From Lachnospiraceae bacterium (GTDB lineage Bacteria > Bacillota > Clostridia > Lachnospirales > Lachnospiraceae): DNA of 57,832 nt. The stretch spans positions 1-57,832 of the forward strand of contig JAAVXK010000078.1 of the NCBI GenBank assembly GCA_022790615.1. Direction: 5' to 3'. Both the position numbers and the translations under genes were made by a program. Each line of letters opens with the position of its first letter. Position 1 is the stretch's first letter. This document shows positions 18,266 to 27,803 of this stretch, in pieces. The notes below the pieces were generated by a model. It did no database searches. It worked only from the letters and a program-made list of their open reading frames with translations, and had not been told where the DNA came from.

Positions 18266-19489
18266 ATGAAAGAAAAGGTTATACTCGCTTATTCGGGCGG
18301 ACTTGATACGACTGCTATCATTCCGTGGCTCAAGGAAAATTATGACTATGACGTTGTGTGCTGCTGTATAGACTGCGGACAGGGAAACGAGCTTGACGGT
18401 CTGCAGGAGAGAGCGAAGGCGAGCGGCGCGTCAAAGCTTTATATTGAGGATGTAACGGATGAATTCTGTGATGAATATATAGTACCGTGTGTTATGGCTA
18501 ATGCAATATATGAAAACAAATACCTGCTTGGTACATCGATGGCAAGACCCGTAATCGCAAAACGTCTTGTAGAGATTGCCCGCAAGGAGGGAGCTGTAGC
18601 CATCTGCCACGGCGCAACGGGAAAAGGAAACGACCAGATTCGGTTTGAGCTTGGAATTAAGGCTCTTGCGCCCGATATTAAGATTATCGCGCCTTGGAGG
18701 AGCGACAAGTGGAATATGGATTCGAGGGAAGCGGAGATTGAATACTGCAGGCAGCATGGCATAGACCTGCCGTTTTCCGATGATTCGAGCTACAGCCGCG
18801 ACCGTAATCTGTGGCACATAAGCCATGAAGGACTGGAATTGGAAGACCCGGGCAATGAGCCCAATTATGAACATTTACTCGTTCTTGGCGTTACGCCTGA
18901 AAAGGCTCCCGAGGAGGGAGAGTATGTCACTATGACATTTGAAGCCGGAGTGCCAAAGAGCATTAACGGCAAAGAAATGAAAGTTTCTGAGATTATCGAA
19001 ACTCTTAACAGGCTTGGCGGAAAGCATGGAATTGGAATCATCGACATTGTTGAGAACCGCGTAGTCGGTATGAAGTCTCGCGGCGTATACGAAACCCCGG
19101 GAGGAACCATCCTTATGGAAGCGCACCAGCAGTTGGAGGAGCTTATCCTTGACAGGGATACGTATGCCCTTAAGAAGCAGATGGGCAGCAAGCTTGCGGA
19201 TATTGTATACGAAGGAAAATGGTTCACCCCGCTTCGAGAGGCGGTACAGGCATTCATCGAGTCTACACAAAAATATGTGACAGGAGAAGTGAAATTTAAG
19301 TTATATAAAGGAAACATAATTAAAGCCGGAACAACGTCGCCGTATTCGCTTTACAATGAGAGCCTCGCATCCTTTACTACGGGTGATTTGTACGACCATC
19401 ACGATGCCGACGGATTTATTAATCTGTTTGGTCTTTCTCTTAAAGTCCGTGCGATGAAGATGTCGGAGGTTGCGAATAAGAATAACTGA
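18266..19489 (+). CDS. argG: Argininosuccinate synthase
   Basis: KVILAYSGGLDTTAIIPWLKE; CHGATGKGNDQIRFE. Confidence 0.97.
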   Translation: MKEKVILAYSGGLDTTAIIPWLKENYDYDVVCCCIDCGQGNELDGLQERAKASGASKLYIEDVTDEFCDEYIVPCVMANAIYENKYLLGTSMARPVIAKRLVEIARKEGAVAICHGATGKGNDQIRFELGIKALAPDIKIIAPWRSDKWNMDSREAEIEYCRQHGIDLPFSDDSSYSRDRNLWHISHEGLELEDPGNEPNYEHLLVLGVTPEKAPEEGEYVTMTFEAGVPKSINGKEMKVSEIIETLNRLGGKHGIGIIDIVENRVVGMKSRGVYETPGGTILMEAHQQLEELILDRDTYALKKQMGSKLADIVYEGKWFTPLREAVQAFIESTQKYVTGEVKFKLYKGNIIKAGTTSPYSLYNESLASFTTGDLYDHHDADGFINLFGLSLKVRAMKMSEVANKNN

Positions 19490-19520
19490 GACTGATAAGT
19501 TTCATACAGCGATACTAGTT

Positions 19521-19570
19521 ACTTTCCCTTGTAATTGCCATTATTGGCAGTTTACAAGGGAAAGTTTTGT
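19521..19570 (+). terminator. Stem-loop/terminator after argG
   Basis: ACTTTCCCTTGTAA ... TTACAAGGGAAAGT inverted repeat followed by TTTT. Confidence 0.65.
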
Positions 19571-19655
19571 ATACTACGGGAAAGTTCTTTTTATAGAAAA
19601 TGAGTATATGCTACTGTGTATATTCTCTTGATTATGCGGATTTATAATGATAAAA

Positions 19656-20589
19656 TACGATTGACCGCAGATTAAACTCAATGATTTTTTCAAGGTTATC
19701 CTTGTGACCGGTGCGAGACAGGTCGGAAAAACTACCATGTTAAAGCATTTAGCTGACAGCGACAGAACCTATGTCACGATGGACAACGCTATGGCAAGAG
19801 AATTGGCTCAAAGCGACCCGGTGCTATTCTTTCAGACCTACAAGCCGCCGATTCTCATTGACGAAGTGCAGAAAGCACCTGAGCTTTTTGAGCAGATCAA
19901 GGTGATTTGCGATGAAAGCGATGAGAAAGGTCTTATTTGGCTGACAGGCTCCCAACAGTACAAAATGATGGAGCGAGTGCGTGAAACACTTGCCGGAAGA
20001 ATCGGGATACTGGAACTGTATAGCCTTTCCGCAAGAGAAAAAGCCGGAATGATCTTTGATACCGATTTGGATTTTTCACTTGCCACCTTGCAGGCAAGAC
20101 AGCGTAAATTCCCCAAAAATGATGTACTTCAAGTATTCAATCACATTTGGGAGGGAGGTATGCCGCAGGTGCAGGGCGTGGATAACGAGCTGCGACAGGA
20201 ATATTTTAACTCGTATATTGACACTTATTTGATGCGAGATGTGGCTGACGCCGGATACGCTGCGTAATGGTGCTGCAAGCGGTCATTACTATGAGAACTA
20301 TGTTGTGATGGAGCTTGTTAAGAACTATGCCTATGCAAAGTCTAAAGTAAACATCACCTATTTTCGGGACTCCAATGCCAAAGAGATAGATGTATTTGTG
20401 GAAGAAAACCATGTCATTCATCCGTTGGATATTAAAAAGAGTGCCGCACCCGACCGCTGTGAAGTCAAAAAATACAGCGTAATTGACAAGGCGTCTTTGA
20501 ACCGTGGGAACGGCGGGATTATCTGTATGTGTGAGGAACCTATCCCGATTGATGCGGATAACTGCTTTATTCCCAGCAATCTCATCTAG
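19656..20589 (+). pseudogene. DUF4143-type AAA ATPase, degraded: N-terminal stop, internal deletion and frameshift
   Basis: LNDFFKVILVTGARQVGKTTML preceded in frame by TGA; YIDTYLMRDVAD then frame change to TPDTLRNGAASGHYYENYVVMELVKN... Confidence 0.8.
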
Positions 20590-20750
20590 AGCGTGTTTGA
20601 AAATTCATTCCCGCCATCTGCGTCCCCCACTTTGCGGTATATTTACGCCAAATGCAGTCAACGCAGCCCGCTACGCTTCCCTCATTTGGCACAAATCTCC
20701 TACAAAGTGTGAAACGCATCTGGCAGAAAGCAATTTTCAGACACGCTCTA
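20587..20750. mobile_element. MITE-like 164-bp palindromic element
   Basis: Terminal inverted repeats TAGAGCGTGTTTGAAAATT / AATTTTCAGACACGCTCTA; arms imperfectly complementary along most of their length; flanked by ATC on both sides. Confidence 0.75.
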
Positions 20751-21470
20751 ATCGTTTTCATAGAGACAATTCTTTTTCAGCGCCCGCAGGATTCCTGCGG
20801 GCGTGTGTTCATCTTCCTGTCCCAGCGGATTGTCCCGCAGAGCCTGTACGATCATCTTTCTGTTCATTTTTTTTGACGATACGCCCAGCACTTTGCCGCC
20901 CAGGTCGTTGATGTCTACGATCGCCACCTGACAGCCAAGCGTCGATGAAAGCCTGCGGCATTCCTCATTTGGATGCAGGGGAGCGGGCACAACATATCTG
21001 TTGTACGGCGGGATCGTGTACGGACAGGGACCGTCGACGGCGGCCGCTTTTTTTCCCGCGGCAAGATAGAACCAGCCATTCCTCCCGAACAGCCTGCCCA
21101 CCGCGGATACCGCCGCTGCCAGCAGAATGCGCGTCCGGCCGCATTCCCGCAGAGTAACCTCCATTGTTTCCGGCATGGAAAGGCCGATTCCGTGAGGGCT
21201 CTTGTGTACAAAGTGGGACAGCGTGACCGCCAGTTTGCCGGGATGAATGTCTTCCAACGGAATTGCCCTGCCCTGTGCGCAGGCGACGCTTTTCTCCGAT
21301 AGGAAGATGATATCTTCCTTTTCTACCCTGCCGCGCAGGTTCTTGCGCAAAATCTCCGCCATGTCGTCCCCTTTGACAATGACGGGAGTCGTGACGGGAT
21401 AACGGGCAAACCGTCCGTATGAAGTATTGATTTCCCTGTTTTTTCCTTTGTTTGGCTCTGTAATATACAT
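20748..21470 (-). CDS. CofE-like (coenzyme F420-0:L-glutamate ligase family) protein
   Basis: ITEPNKGKN..., LRGRVEKEDIIFLSEKSVACAQGRAI, AIVDINDLGGKVLG motifs; RBS GAAAGGAGC. Confidence 0.6.
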   Translation of the reverse strand: MYITEPNKGKNREINTSYGRFARYPVTTPVIVKGDDMAEILRKNLRGRVEKEDIIFLSEKSVACAQGRAIPLEDIHPGKLAVTLSHFVHKSPHGIGLSMPETMEVTLRECGRTRILLAAAVSAVGRLFGRNGWFYLAAGKKAAAVDGPCPYTIPPYNRYVVPAPLHPNEECRRLSSTLGCQVAIVDINDLGGKVLGVSSKKMNRKMIVQALRDNPLGQEDEHTPAGILRALKKNCLYEND

Positions 21471-21498
21471 ATCAGTATAAGCTCCTTTCTGCAGATTC

Positions 21499-21630
21499 TT
21501 ATTTTCGCGTAAGCAACGCTCCTAAGTATCCGGCGGCCGCCTGTTCGGGACGGACCGCAACGAAGGGAAGACCGAAGCGGAGCGCAGACGTGAGACGGTT
21601 GTGGTGCGAACCATCCGTGTAATTTATAAT
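21499..21630 (-). pseudogene. 3' remnant of an unidentified gene upstream of the CofE-like gene
   Basis: Minus-strand frame ...DGSHHNRLTSALRFGLPFVAVRPEQAAAGYLGALLTRK* is coding-like but lacks a 5' end; upstream in-frame stop at about 21631. Confidence 0.45.
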
Positions 21631-21841
21631 TTATTGCCGTATTGCATCATACATTTATCTCATTTGTATCCCGTATGTGTTAATTATGTATCTTTTCTGT
21701 ATTATTAGGTTTTGCCGTTTTAATTCGCTGATTTATCGCTGTTTCATCAAAATCTTTCATTGACATTAAAATTTCTTATGATAAAATGAATAACATGACA
21801 AATTTGACAAATAATAACTTTGAATTAGTGAGGACAATACG

Positions 21842-23245
21842 ATGAGCAACGAAAAAGCACAATTTACAGAGAATAAGATGGGCGTCATGCCGGTAAATAA
21901 ACTTGTATTCAATATGTCTCTGCCAATGATGATATCCATGCTCGTACAGGCGTTGTATAACATAGTGGACAGTATATTTGTGGCGAAGCTGTCGGAGGAT
22001 GCGCTTACGGCGGTGTCGCTTGCGTTTCCGCTCCAGACGCTTCTGATTGCCGTCGGAGCCGGAACAGGCGTTGGAATTAACGCGCTGCTTTCAAAATCCC
22101 TCGGTGAGAAGAACTATAAAAGGGCCAATGATACTGCAAGGAACGGCGCGTTTTTGTATGTCATAAGTTATATTGTGTTTTTAATAATGGGATTTACCGC
22201 TGTTGTGCCGTTTTATGCGGGACAGGTTAAGGGAGAGGGTGCGGCCGAAAATGCCGCTCTCATAATGGATTACGGTGTTGACTATCTGAGTATAGTAATG
22301 ATATTTTCGTTTGGGCTGTTCTGCCAGTTTTTCTTTGAGAGACTTCTTACGTCTACGGGAAAGACGCTTTACAGCATGATATCGCAGTTGAGCGGCGCGG
22401 TTACGAACATTATATTGGACCCGCTTCTCATATTCGGTCTTTTGGGTCTGCCCAAAATGGGCGTTGCCGGAGCCGCGATAGCAACCGTTATCGGACAGTG
22501 TGTTGCGGGAATTGTAGCGCTTATCTGTAACTTGAAGTTTAACAGGGAGATTAAGCTTGATTTTAGAAAATTTCGTCCGAATGGGAGAATTATCTCTACG
22601 ATATACAAGGTTGGTGTTCCGTCGATTATTATGCAGTCGATAGGTTCGCTCATGGTATATTGTATGAATAAGATACTCATTGATTTTTCATCTACGGCGA
22701 CCGCCGTGTTCGGAGTATATTTTAAGCTGCAGAGCTTCTTTTTCATGCCGATATTCGGGCTTAACAACGGTATAACGCCGATAATCGCATACAGCTACGG
22801 AGCACAGTCAAGAAAACGTATGGTTAAAACAATAAAGCTTAGTATGGTTGTCGCCTGCGGCCTGCTTATGGTAGGATTCGCCGCATTTGAACTGCTGCCT
22901 GAGTTTATGCTCGTAAAAATGTTCGAAGCTTCTGCAGAGATGGTAAAAATAGGCGTTCCGGCGCTCAGAATAATCGGCCTGCATTTTCTTGTGGCATGGT
23001 TCTGTATTATTGCGGGAACGATATTCCAGTCGCTCGGCAAGGCGGTGTTCAGCCTTATTGTCTCGGTAATGCGACAGCTTGTCGTGCTTGTTCCTGCAGC
23101 GTATATCCTTTCAAGGATCGGAGGACTTGAAGCGGTATGGTGGTCGTTCCCTATCGCGGAACTGATGTCGTTTACCGTGTCCACAATATGTCTTGTGCGA
23201 ATATACCGCAAAATAATAAAACCTCTTCCTGAGGGAAATGAGTAG
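21842..23245 (+). CDS. MATE family efflux transporter
   Basis: NKLVFNMSLPMMISMLVQALYNIVDSIFVAKLSEDALTAVSLAFP. Confidence 0.92.
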   Translation: MSNEKAQFTENKMGVMPVNKLVFNMSLPMMISMLVQALYNIVDSIFVAKLSEDALTAVSLAFPLQTLLIAVGAGTGVGINALLSKSLGEKNYKRANDTARNGAFLYVISYIVFLIMGFTAVVPFYAGQVKGEGAAENAALIMDYGVDYLSIVMIFSFGLFCQFFFERLLTSTGKTLYSMISQLSGAVTNIILDPLLIFGLLGLPKMGVAGAAIATVIGQCVAGIVALICNLKFNREIKLDFRKFRPNGRIISTIYKVGVPSIIMQSIGSLMVYCMNKILIDFSSTATAVFGVYFKLQSFFFMPIFGLNNGITPIIAYSYGAQSRKRMVKTIKLSMVVACGLLMVGFAAFELLPEFMLVKMFEASAEMVKIGVPALRIIGLHFLVAWFCIIAGTIFQSLGKAVFSLIVSVMRQLVVLVPAAYILSRIGGLEAVWWSFPIAELMSFTVSTICLVRIYRKIIKPLPEGNE

Positions 23246-23269
23246 AAAACAGACTGCGAGATTACATAT

Positions 23270-24640
23270 ATGAGAGGAATATTACGTCGAAAAAAAGAGC
23301 TTACAACTACACAGATAATTGCGTTTGGTTTTCTTGGGGCCATTCTTCTTGGAACGGCGGTACTTATGCTGCCGGTCTCATCTGCGGACGGAACGTGGAC
23401 AAATCCTGTAGACGCGCTGTTTACCGCCACAACGTCGGTATGCGTAACGGGTCTTACAACTGTGTCCACTGCGGGTCACTGGAGCCTGTTCGGACAGATT
23501 GCCATAATTCTATTAGTGCAGTTCGGAGGACTCGGTATCGTTACGTTCACGACCGTAATACTGCTTGCGGCTTCAAAGCGGATAACGCTTAAGGAAAGGC
23601 TTCTGATAAGGGACGCATATAATCTGAACAGTTTAAACGGCCTTGTCAAGCTGACTAAGAAAATTGTCAAGGGTACGCTTATTGTGGAGGCTGTCGGCGC
23701 GCTTTTGTATATGCCCGTGTTCGTTAAGGACAAGGGCTTTTTCGGCATATTTGCGGCAATATTTAATTCCATTTCCGCATTCTGCAATGCCGGTATGGAC
23801 GTGCTCGGTGATACGAGCCTGTATGAATACAGGGGTAATATAATCGTGAATTTCACAACTATGTTTCTTATAATCATGGGTGGAATCGGATTTTACGTCT
23901 GGTGGGATATAATAAAAGCCGGAAAAAAGAAAATGTCGGCAAAAAATTTCAGGTTTTTCAGAGGCCTTGAGCTGCATACAAAGCTTGTGCTATCGGTTAC
24001 GTTGATTCTTATTGCAGGCGGAGCCGTTCTGTATTTTATTTTGGAATATAATAACAGTCAGACGTTTGGAGAAATGTCATTTTTTAATAAGGTGCAGGCG
24101 TCGGTGTTCCAGTCCGTGACTACAAGAACGGCCGGATTTTTTACCGTGCCGCAGCAAAACTTTACCGACGCGTCTTCCTTTGTATCGCTGATTTTAATGT
24201 TCATAGGAGGTTCGCCGTCCGGTACGGCCGGAGGCGTGAAGACCGTTACCGTCGCGATGCTGTTTCTTACGGTTGTAGCCATTATTAAGAACAGGGAGGA
24301 GACGGAGGTTTTCGGAAGAAGTATATCGTCCTCTGATGTAAGAAAAGGGATTGCCGTCATATTCGTCAGCTTTGGAGCTATGATTGTATCTATGGCCGCG
24401 CTCAGCTTTACGCAGGGGACTGATTTTCTTGATACTCTGTATGAAACAATGTCGGCTATTGCGACTGTTGGGCTTACGAGAGGGCTTACGGGACAGCTTG
24501 ACGACGTTGGAAAAATAATTGTTGCGCTCACGATGTACATCGGCAGAATCGGGCCGATATCGCTGGCATTGTTTTTTAATGCCGGAGCAGGAAAAGAGAC
24601 GGGCGGCCGGTATCCGAAAGGAAAGATTATGGTCGGCTGA
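23270..24640 (+). CDS. TrkH/KtrB family potassium uptake protein
   Basis: TATTSVCVTGLTTV selectivity filter; GGSPSGTAGGVKTVT. Confidence 0.92.
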   Translation: MRGILRRKKELTTTQIIAFGFLGAILLGTAVLMLPVSSADGTWTNPVDALFTATTSVCVTGLTTVSTAGHWSLFGQIAIILLVQFGGLGIVTFTTVILLAASKRITLKERLLIRDAYNLNSLNGLVKLTKKIVKGTLIVEAVGALLYMPVFVKDKGFFGIFAAIFNSISAFCNAGMDVLGDTSLYEYRGNIIVNFTTMFLIIMGGIGFYVWWDIIKAGKKKMSAKNFRFFRGLELHTKLVLSVTLILIAGGAVLYFILEYNNSQTFGEMSFFNKVQASVFQSVTTRTAGFFTVPQQNFTDASSFVSLILMFIGGSPSGTAGGVKTVTVAMLFLTVVAIIKNREETEVFGRSISSSDVRKGIAVIFVSFGAMIVSMAALSFTQGTDFLDTLYETMSAIATVGLTRGLTGQLDDVGKIIVALTMYIGRIGPISLALFFNAGAGKETGGRYPKGKIMVG

Positions 24641-24654
24641 CAGGAGGGGATATT

Positions 24655-25329
24655 ATGCAGAGAAAAGAATTTGCCATACTCGGACTCGGACGCTTCGGCG
24701 CGAGCCTTGCCAAAAGTCTTGCGGAAGAAGGATGCGAGGTTATGGCGGTTGACAAAAGTGAGGAAGTTGTAAATGAAGTAGTAGAGTATGTTATGCATGC
24801 GGAAATCGGCGATATTACGAATAAGGATTTTGTCGCTTCATTGGGATTGTCCAATTATGACGGCGTAATTATCGGTGTCGGCGACAATCTGTCGGCTGGC
24901 GTTATGGCGACGATACTTGCAAAAGAGGAGAGAGCCAGACTTGTTATTGCGAAAGCCGGAAGCGAGCTTCAGGCGCGCGTTTTAAGAAAGGTCGGCGCCG
25001 ACAAGGTTATTTTTCCTGAGCTTGAGATTGGGCGAAGAATTGCAAGACAGCTCGTGCATGGAAACTACTTTGACGCTATAGGCTTGTCGTCGACGCACAG
25101 TATACTGGAAATACAGTGTCCGTCCGAATGGGTCGGGCATACCCTCAAATCCCTGAACTTAAGGGCTAAGTACGGGGTAAGCGTTATAGGAATCAAGCGC
25201 GACGAGGAGGTCATTGTAAATCCGTCGCCAGACCTTCCTATAATGGGCGATGATTTGCTTATAATGCTCGGAGAGAACAGCATTCTTGAGAAGCTCAATG
25301 CAATGACGCTGCATAAAGGTGACGATTGA
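24655..25329 (+). CDS. TrkA/KtrA family potassium uptake regulatory protein
   Basis: FAILGLGRFGASLAKSLAEEGCEVMAVD RCK-N; C-terminal RCK-C. Confidence 0.92.
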   Translation: MQRKEFAILGLGRFGASLAKSLAEEGCEVMAVDKSEEVVNEVVEYVMHAEIGDITNKDFVASLGLSNYDGVIIGVGDNLSAGVMATILAKEERARLVIAKAGSELQARVLRKVGADKVIFPELEIGRRIARQLVHGNYFDAIGLSSTHSILEIQCPSEWVGHTLKSLNLRAKYGVSVIGIKRDEEVIVNPSPDLPIMGDDLLIMLGENSILEKLNAMTLHKGDD

Positions 25330-26153
25330 TGGGACATACAGGCATAAGCATAAAATATAAGGATATAGGCAGATTATTAAAAAGCGGAAAGGACAGGAAA
25401 AAACAGGGCAGGTACATTGTCGAGGGAATCAAGATGGTTCTTGAGGCCATTGTTAATGCGTCCGCGTTAAAAATATTCGTGTCTGAAGAATGGTGGAGTG
25501 AATATGTAATTTCCGGCAGGGGTATCCCGGGTAAAAGCAGCGCGTATATAAAAGAACAGTTTGAGAGATGCGGATATGAAATTGTCGGGAACCGCACATT
25601 TAAGGAGCTTACCGATACCGTCAATCCGCAGGGAGTCCTTGCGGTCGCAGAATTTGGCAATATAGAAGCTTCCGATATAATAAAAGAGGCTGCAAAAGGG
25701 GAGTACAGCAGACTCCTTATACTTGAAAACCTTCAGGACCCCGGAAACCTTGGCACGATAATACGGACTGCGGAGGCAGCAGGCTTTAGAGGAATTATAA
25801 TGAACAAGGGGACGGCAGATATGTACAGCCCAAAAGTGGTGCGCGCAACTATGGGTGCAATATTCAGGGTGCCATGCGCATATAATGATACGACCGGCAA
25901 TATAGTAAGTATGTGTAAAGATGCGGGAATAACCGTATACGGCGCGGCCCTTGAGGGAAACGACATCCGACAGGAAAATTTTGATAAAAAACTTGCGTTT
26001 ATTATTGGAAATGAATCCGCGGGTATTGCGCCTGAAACAAAAAAACTATGCGGAAAGCTTGTGAAAATACCAATGTGCGGCAGTGCGGAATCGCTCAATG
26101 CATCGGTTGCGGCGGCGGTTTTAATGTATATGAGCAACTTGACTTTTTTATAA
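25329..26153 (+). CDS. TrmH (SpoU) family RNA 2'-O-methyltransferase
   Basis: LENLQDPGNLGTIIRTAEAAGFRGII; IIGNESAGIAPE; ATGA-type overlap with the K+ gene. Confidence 0.9.
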   Translation: MGHTGISIKYKDIGRLLKSGKDRKKQGRYIVEGIKMVLEAIVNASALKIFVSEEWWSEYVISGRGIPGKSSAYIKEQFERCGYEIVGNRTFKELTDTVNPQGVLAVAEFGNIEASDIIKEAAKGEYSRLLILENLQDPGNLGTIIRTAEAAGFRGIIMNKGTADMYSPKVVRATMGAIFRVPCAYNDTTGNIVSMCKDAGITVYGAALEGNDIRQENFDKKLAFIIGNESAGIAPETKKLCGKLVKIPMCGSAESLNASVAAAVLMYMSNLTFL

Positions 26154-26193
26154 ATGTATATGATAATTGAAGTAAGTTAAGGGAGGGGATTGT

Positions 26194-26628
26194 ATGGAGA
26201 GTTTTTATTGGCTTATTCTTATGGCCGTAATGATAGCCATTGAGATTATAACGCTTGGACTTTCGACGATATGGTTTGCAATCGGCGCGCTTGCTGCCTA
26301 TATTACAGCTTTGTTTGGCGCGGACGTTGTCGTACAGGTTATTGTGTTTCTTGCTGTCTCGCTTGTGTCGCTGTTCTCAACGAGACCGGTTGCGGTAAGA
26401 TATTTTAATAACAAAGACAGGGAAAAGACAAATGTGGACAGTATGCCCGGCAGTACTGCGAAGGTTATTGAACAGATAGATAATTTTAATGCAAAGGGAA
26501 GAGTTATGCTCAACGGTATGGAGTGGATGGCCCGCTCGACGGACGGAAGTGTGATTGACGCCGGAGAAACCGTCACGGTGAAAGAAGTTTCGGGCGTCAA
26601 GCTCATTTGTGAAAAAAAGGCGGAGTAG
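26194..26628 (+). CDS. NfeD family protein
   Basis: TM region plus C-term OB-fold-like GRVMLNGMEWMARSTDG; adjacent to SPFH gene. Confidence 0.88.
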   Translation: MESFYWLILMAVMIAIEIITLGLSTIWFAIGALAAYITALFGADVVVQVIVFLAVSLVSLFSTRPVAVRYFNNKDREKTNVDSMPGSTAKVIEQIDNFNAKGRVMLNGMEWMARSTDGSVIDAGETVTVKEVSGVKLICEKKAE

Positions 26629-26673
26629 TCCATGTCCGCCTGATATAATATATTAATTTAAAGGAGGAGCGGT

Positions 26674-27711
26674 ATGAATATATTCAGTGTGTTGTCATCA
26701 GACACTTTAGAGTTGGAGGAACTCTTTAGCGGCGGCGGGGTAATTATAGGGCTTGTAATTGTGCTTGCAGTCTTAATCTGGCTTGTGTCTTCCTGTATTA
26801 AGATTGTGCCGCAGGCAAAGGCGTTTGTAGTAGAGAGGCTTGGCGGTTATCAGGCGACCTGGGGAGTCGGAATTCATTTTAAAATGCCTATCATTGACAA
26901 GATTGCCAAGAGGGTTATCCTGAAGGAGCAGGTGGTTGATTTCCCGCCGCAGCCTGTTATTACAAAGGATAATGTAACAATGAGGATTGATACGGTCGTG
27001 TTCTTTCAGATCACGGACCCGAAACTGTATGCGTACGGAGTTGAAAGCCCTATAATGGCTATAGAAAACCTTACGGCGACAACGCTCCGTAATATAATCG
27101 GTGACCTGGAGCTCGACGAGACGCTTACTTCCAGAGAGATTATTAATACTAAGATGAGGGATTCGCTCGATGTTGCGACAGACCCCTGGGGTATAAAAGT
27201 AAACCGCGTGGAGCTTAAAAATATTATTCCGCCGGCTGCAATACAGGATGCGATGGAGAAGCAGATGAAGGCGGAGCGTGAGAGGCGTGAATCGATTCTT
27301 ATCGCGGAGGGAGAGAAGAAGTCAACGATTCTTGTTGCCGAAGGTAAAAAGGAATCCGCAATCCTTGACGCGCAGGCTGAAAAGGAGGCTGCAATCCTTA
27401 GGGCGGAGGCCAAGAAAGAAGCGACAATCCGTGAGGCGGAAGGTAAGGCCGAGGCTATACAGATTGTACAGAAGGCTAACGCGGACGGAATCCGATTCCT
27501 TAATGAAGCAAAACCTACCGGCAACGTAATTACGTTAAAGAGCCTTGAGGCGTTTGCAAAGGCTGCGGACGGCAGGGCGACCAAGATAATAATACCGTCG
27601 GAGATACAGGGAGTGGCAGGACTTGCGACGTCACTGGCCGAATTTTTAAAAACAAACGATATAAAAACAGAAGTTTCCGGAACGGAAATGGATAAGACTG
27701 AGTTTGAGTAA
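26674..27711 (+). CDS. SPFH/Band 7 (stomatin/QmcA-like) protein
   Basis: VPQAKAFVVERLGGYQATWGVGIHFKMPIIDKIAKRV; coiled-coil AEGKKESAILDAQAEKEA. Confidence 0.92.
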   Translation: MNIFSVLSSDTLELEELFSGGGVIIGLVIVLAVLIWLVSSCIKIVPQAKAFVVERLGGYQATWGVGIHFKMPIIDKIAKRVILKEQVVDFPPQPVITKDNVTMRIDTVVFFQITDPKLYAYGVESPIMAIENLTATTLRNIIGDLELDETLTSREIINTKMRDSLDVATDPWGIKVNRVELKNIIPPAAIQDAMEKQMKAERERRESILIAEGEKKSTILVAEGKKESAILDAQAEKEAAILRAEAKKEATIREAEGKAEAIQIVQKANADGIRFLNEAKPTGNVITLKSLEAFAKAADGRATKIIIPSEIQGVAGLATSLAEFLKTNDIKTEVSGTEMDKTEFE

Positions 27712-27803
27712 GGTGCAGCCCCCGCAGATGGCGTTAACACGCTGTTTGCGGGTTGTTTGACTGGAAGCGGGGGTTGGCGGCGAATACGTATAGTGGGGAA
27801 AAG

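Noticed and set aside
27006-27740. 244-aa minus-strand ORF opposite the SPFH gene
   Set aside because: Shadow ORF of a well-supported gene with a regular coiled-coil repeat
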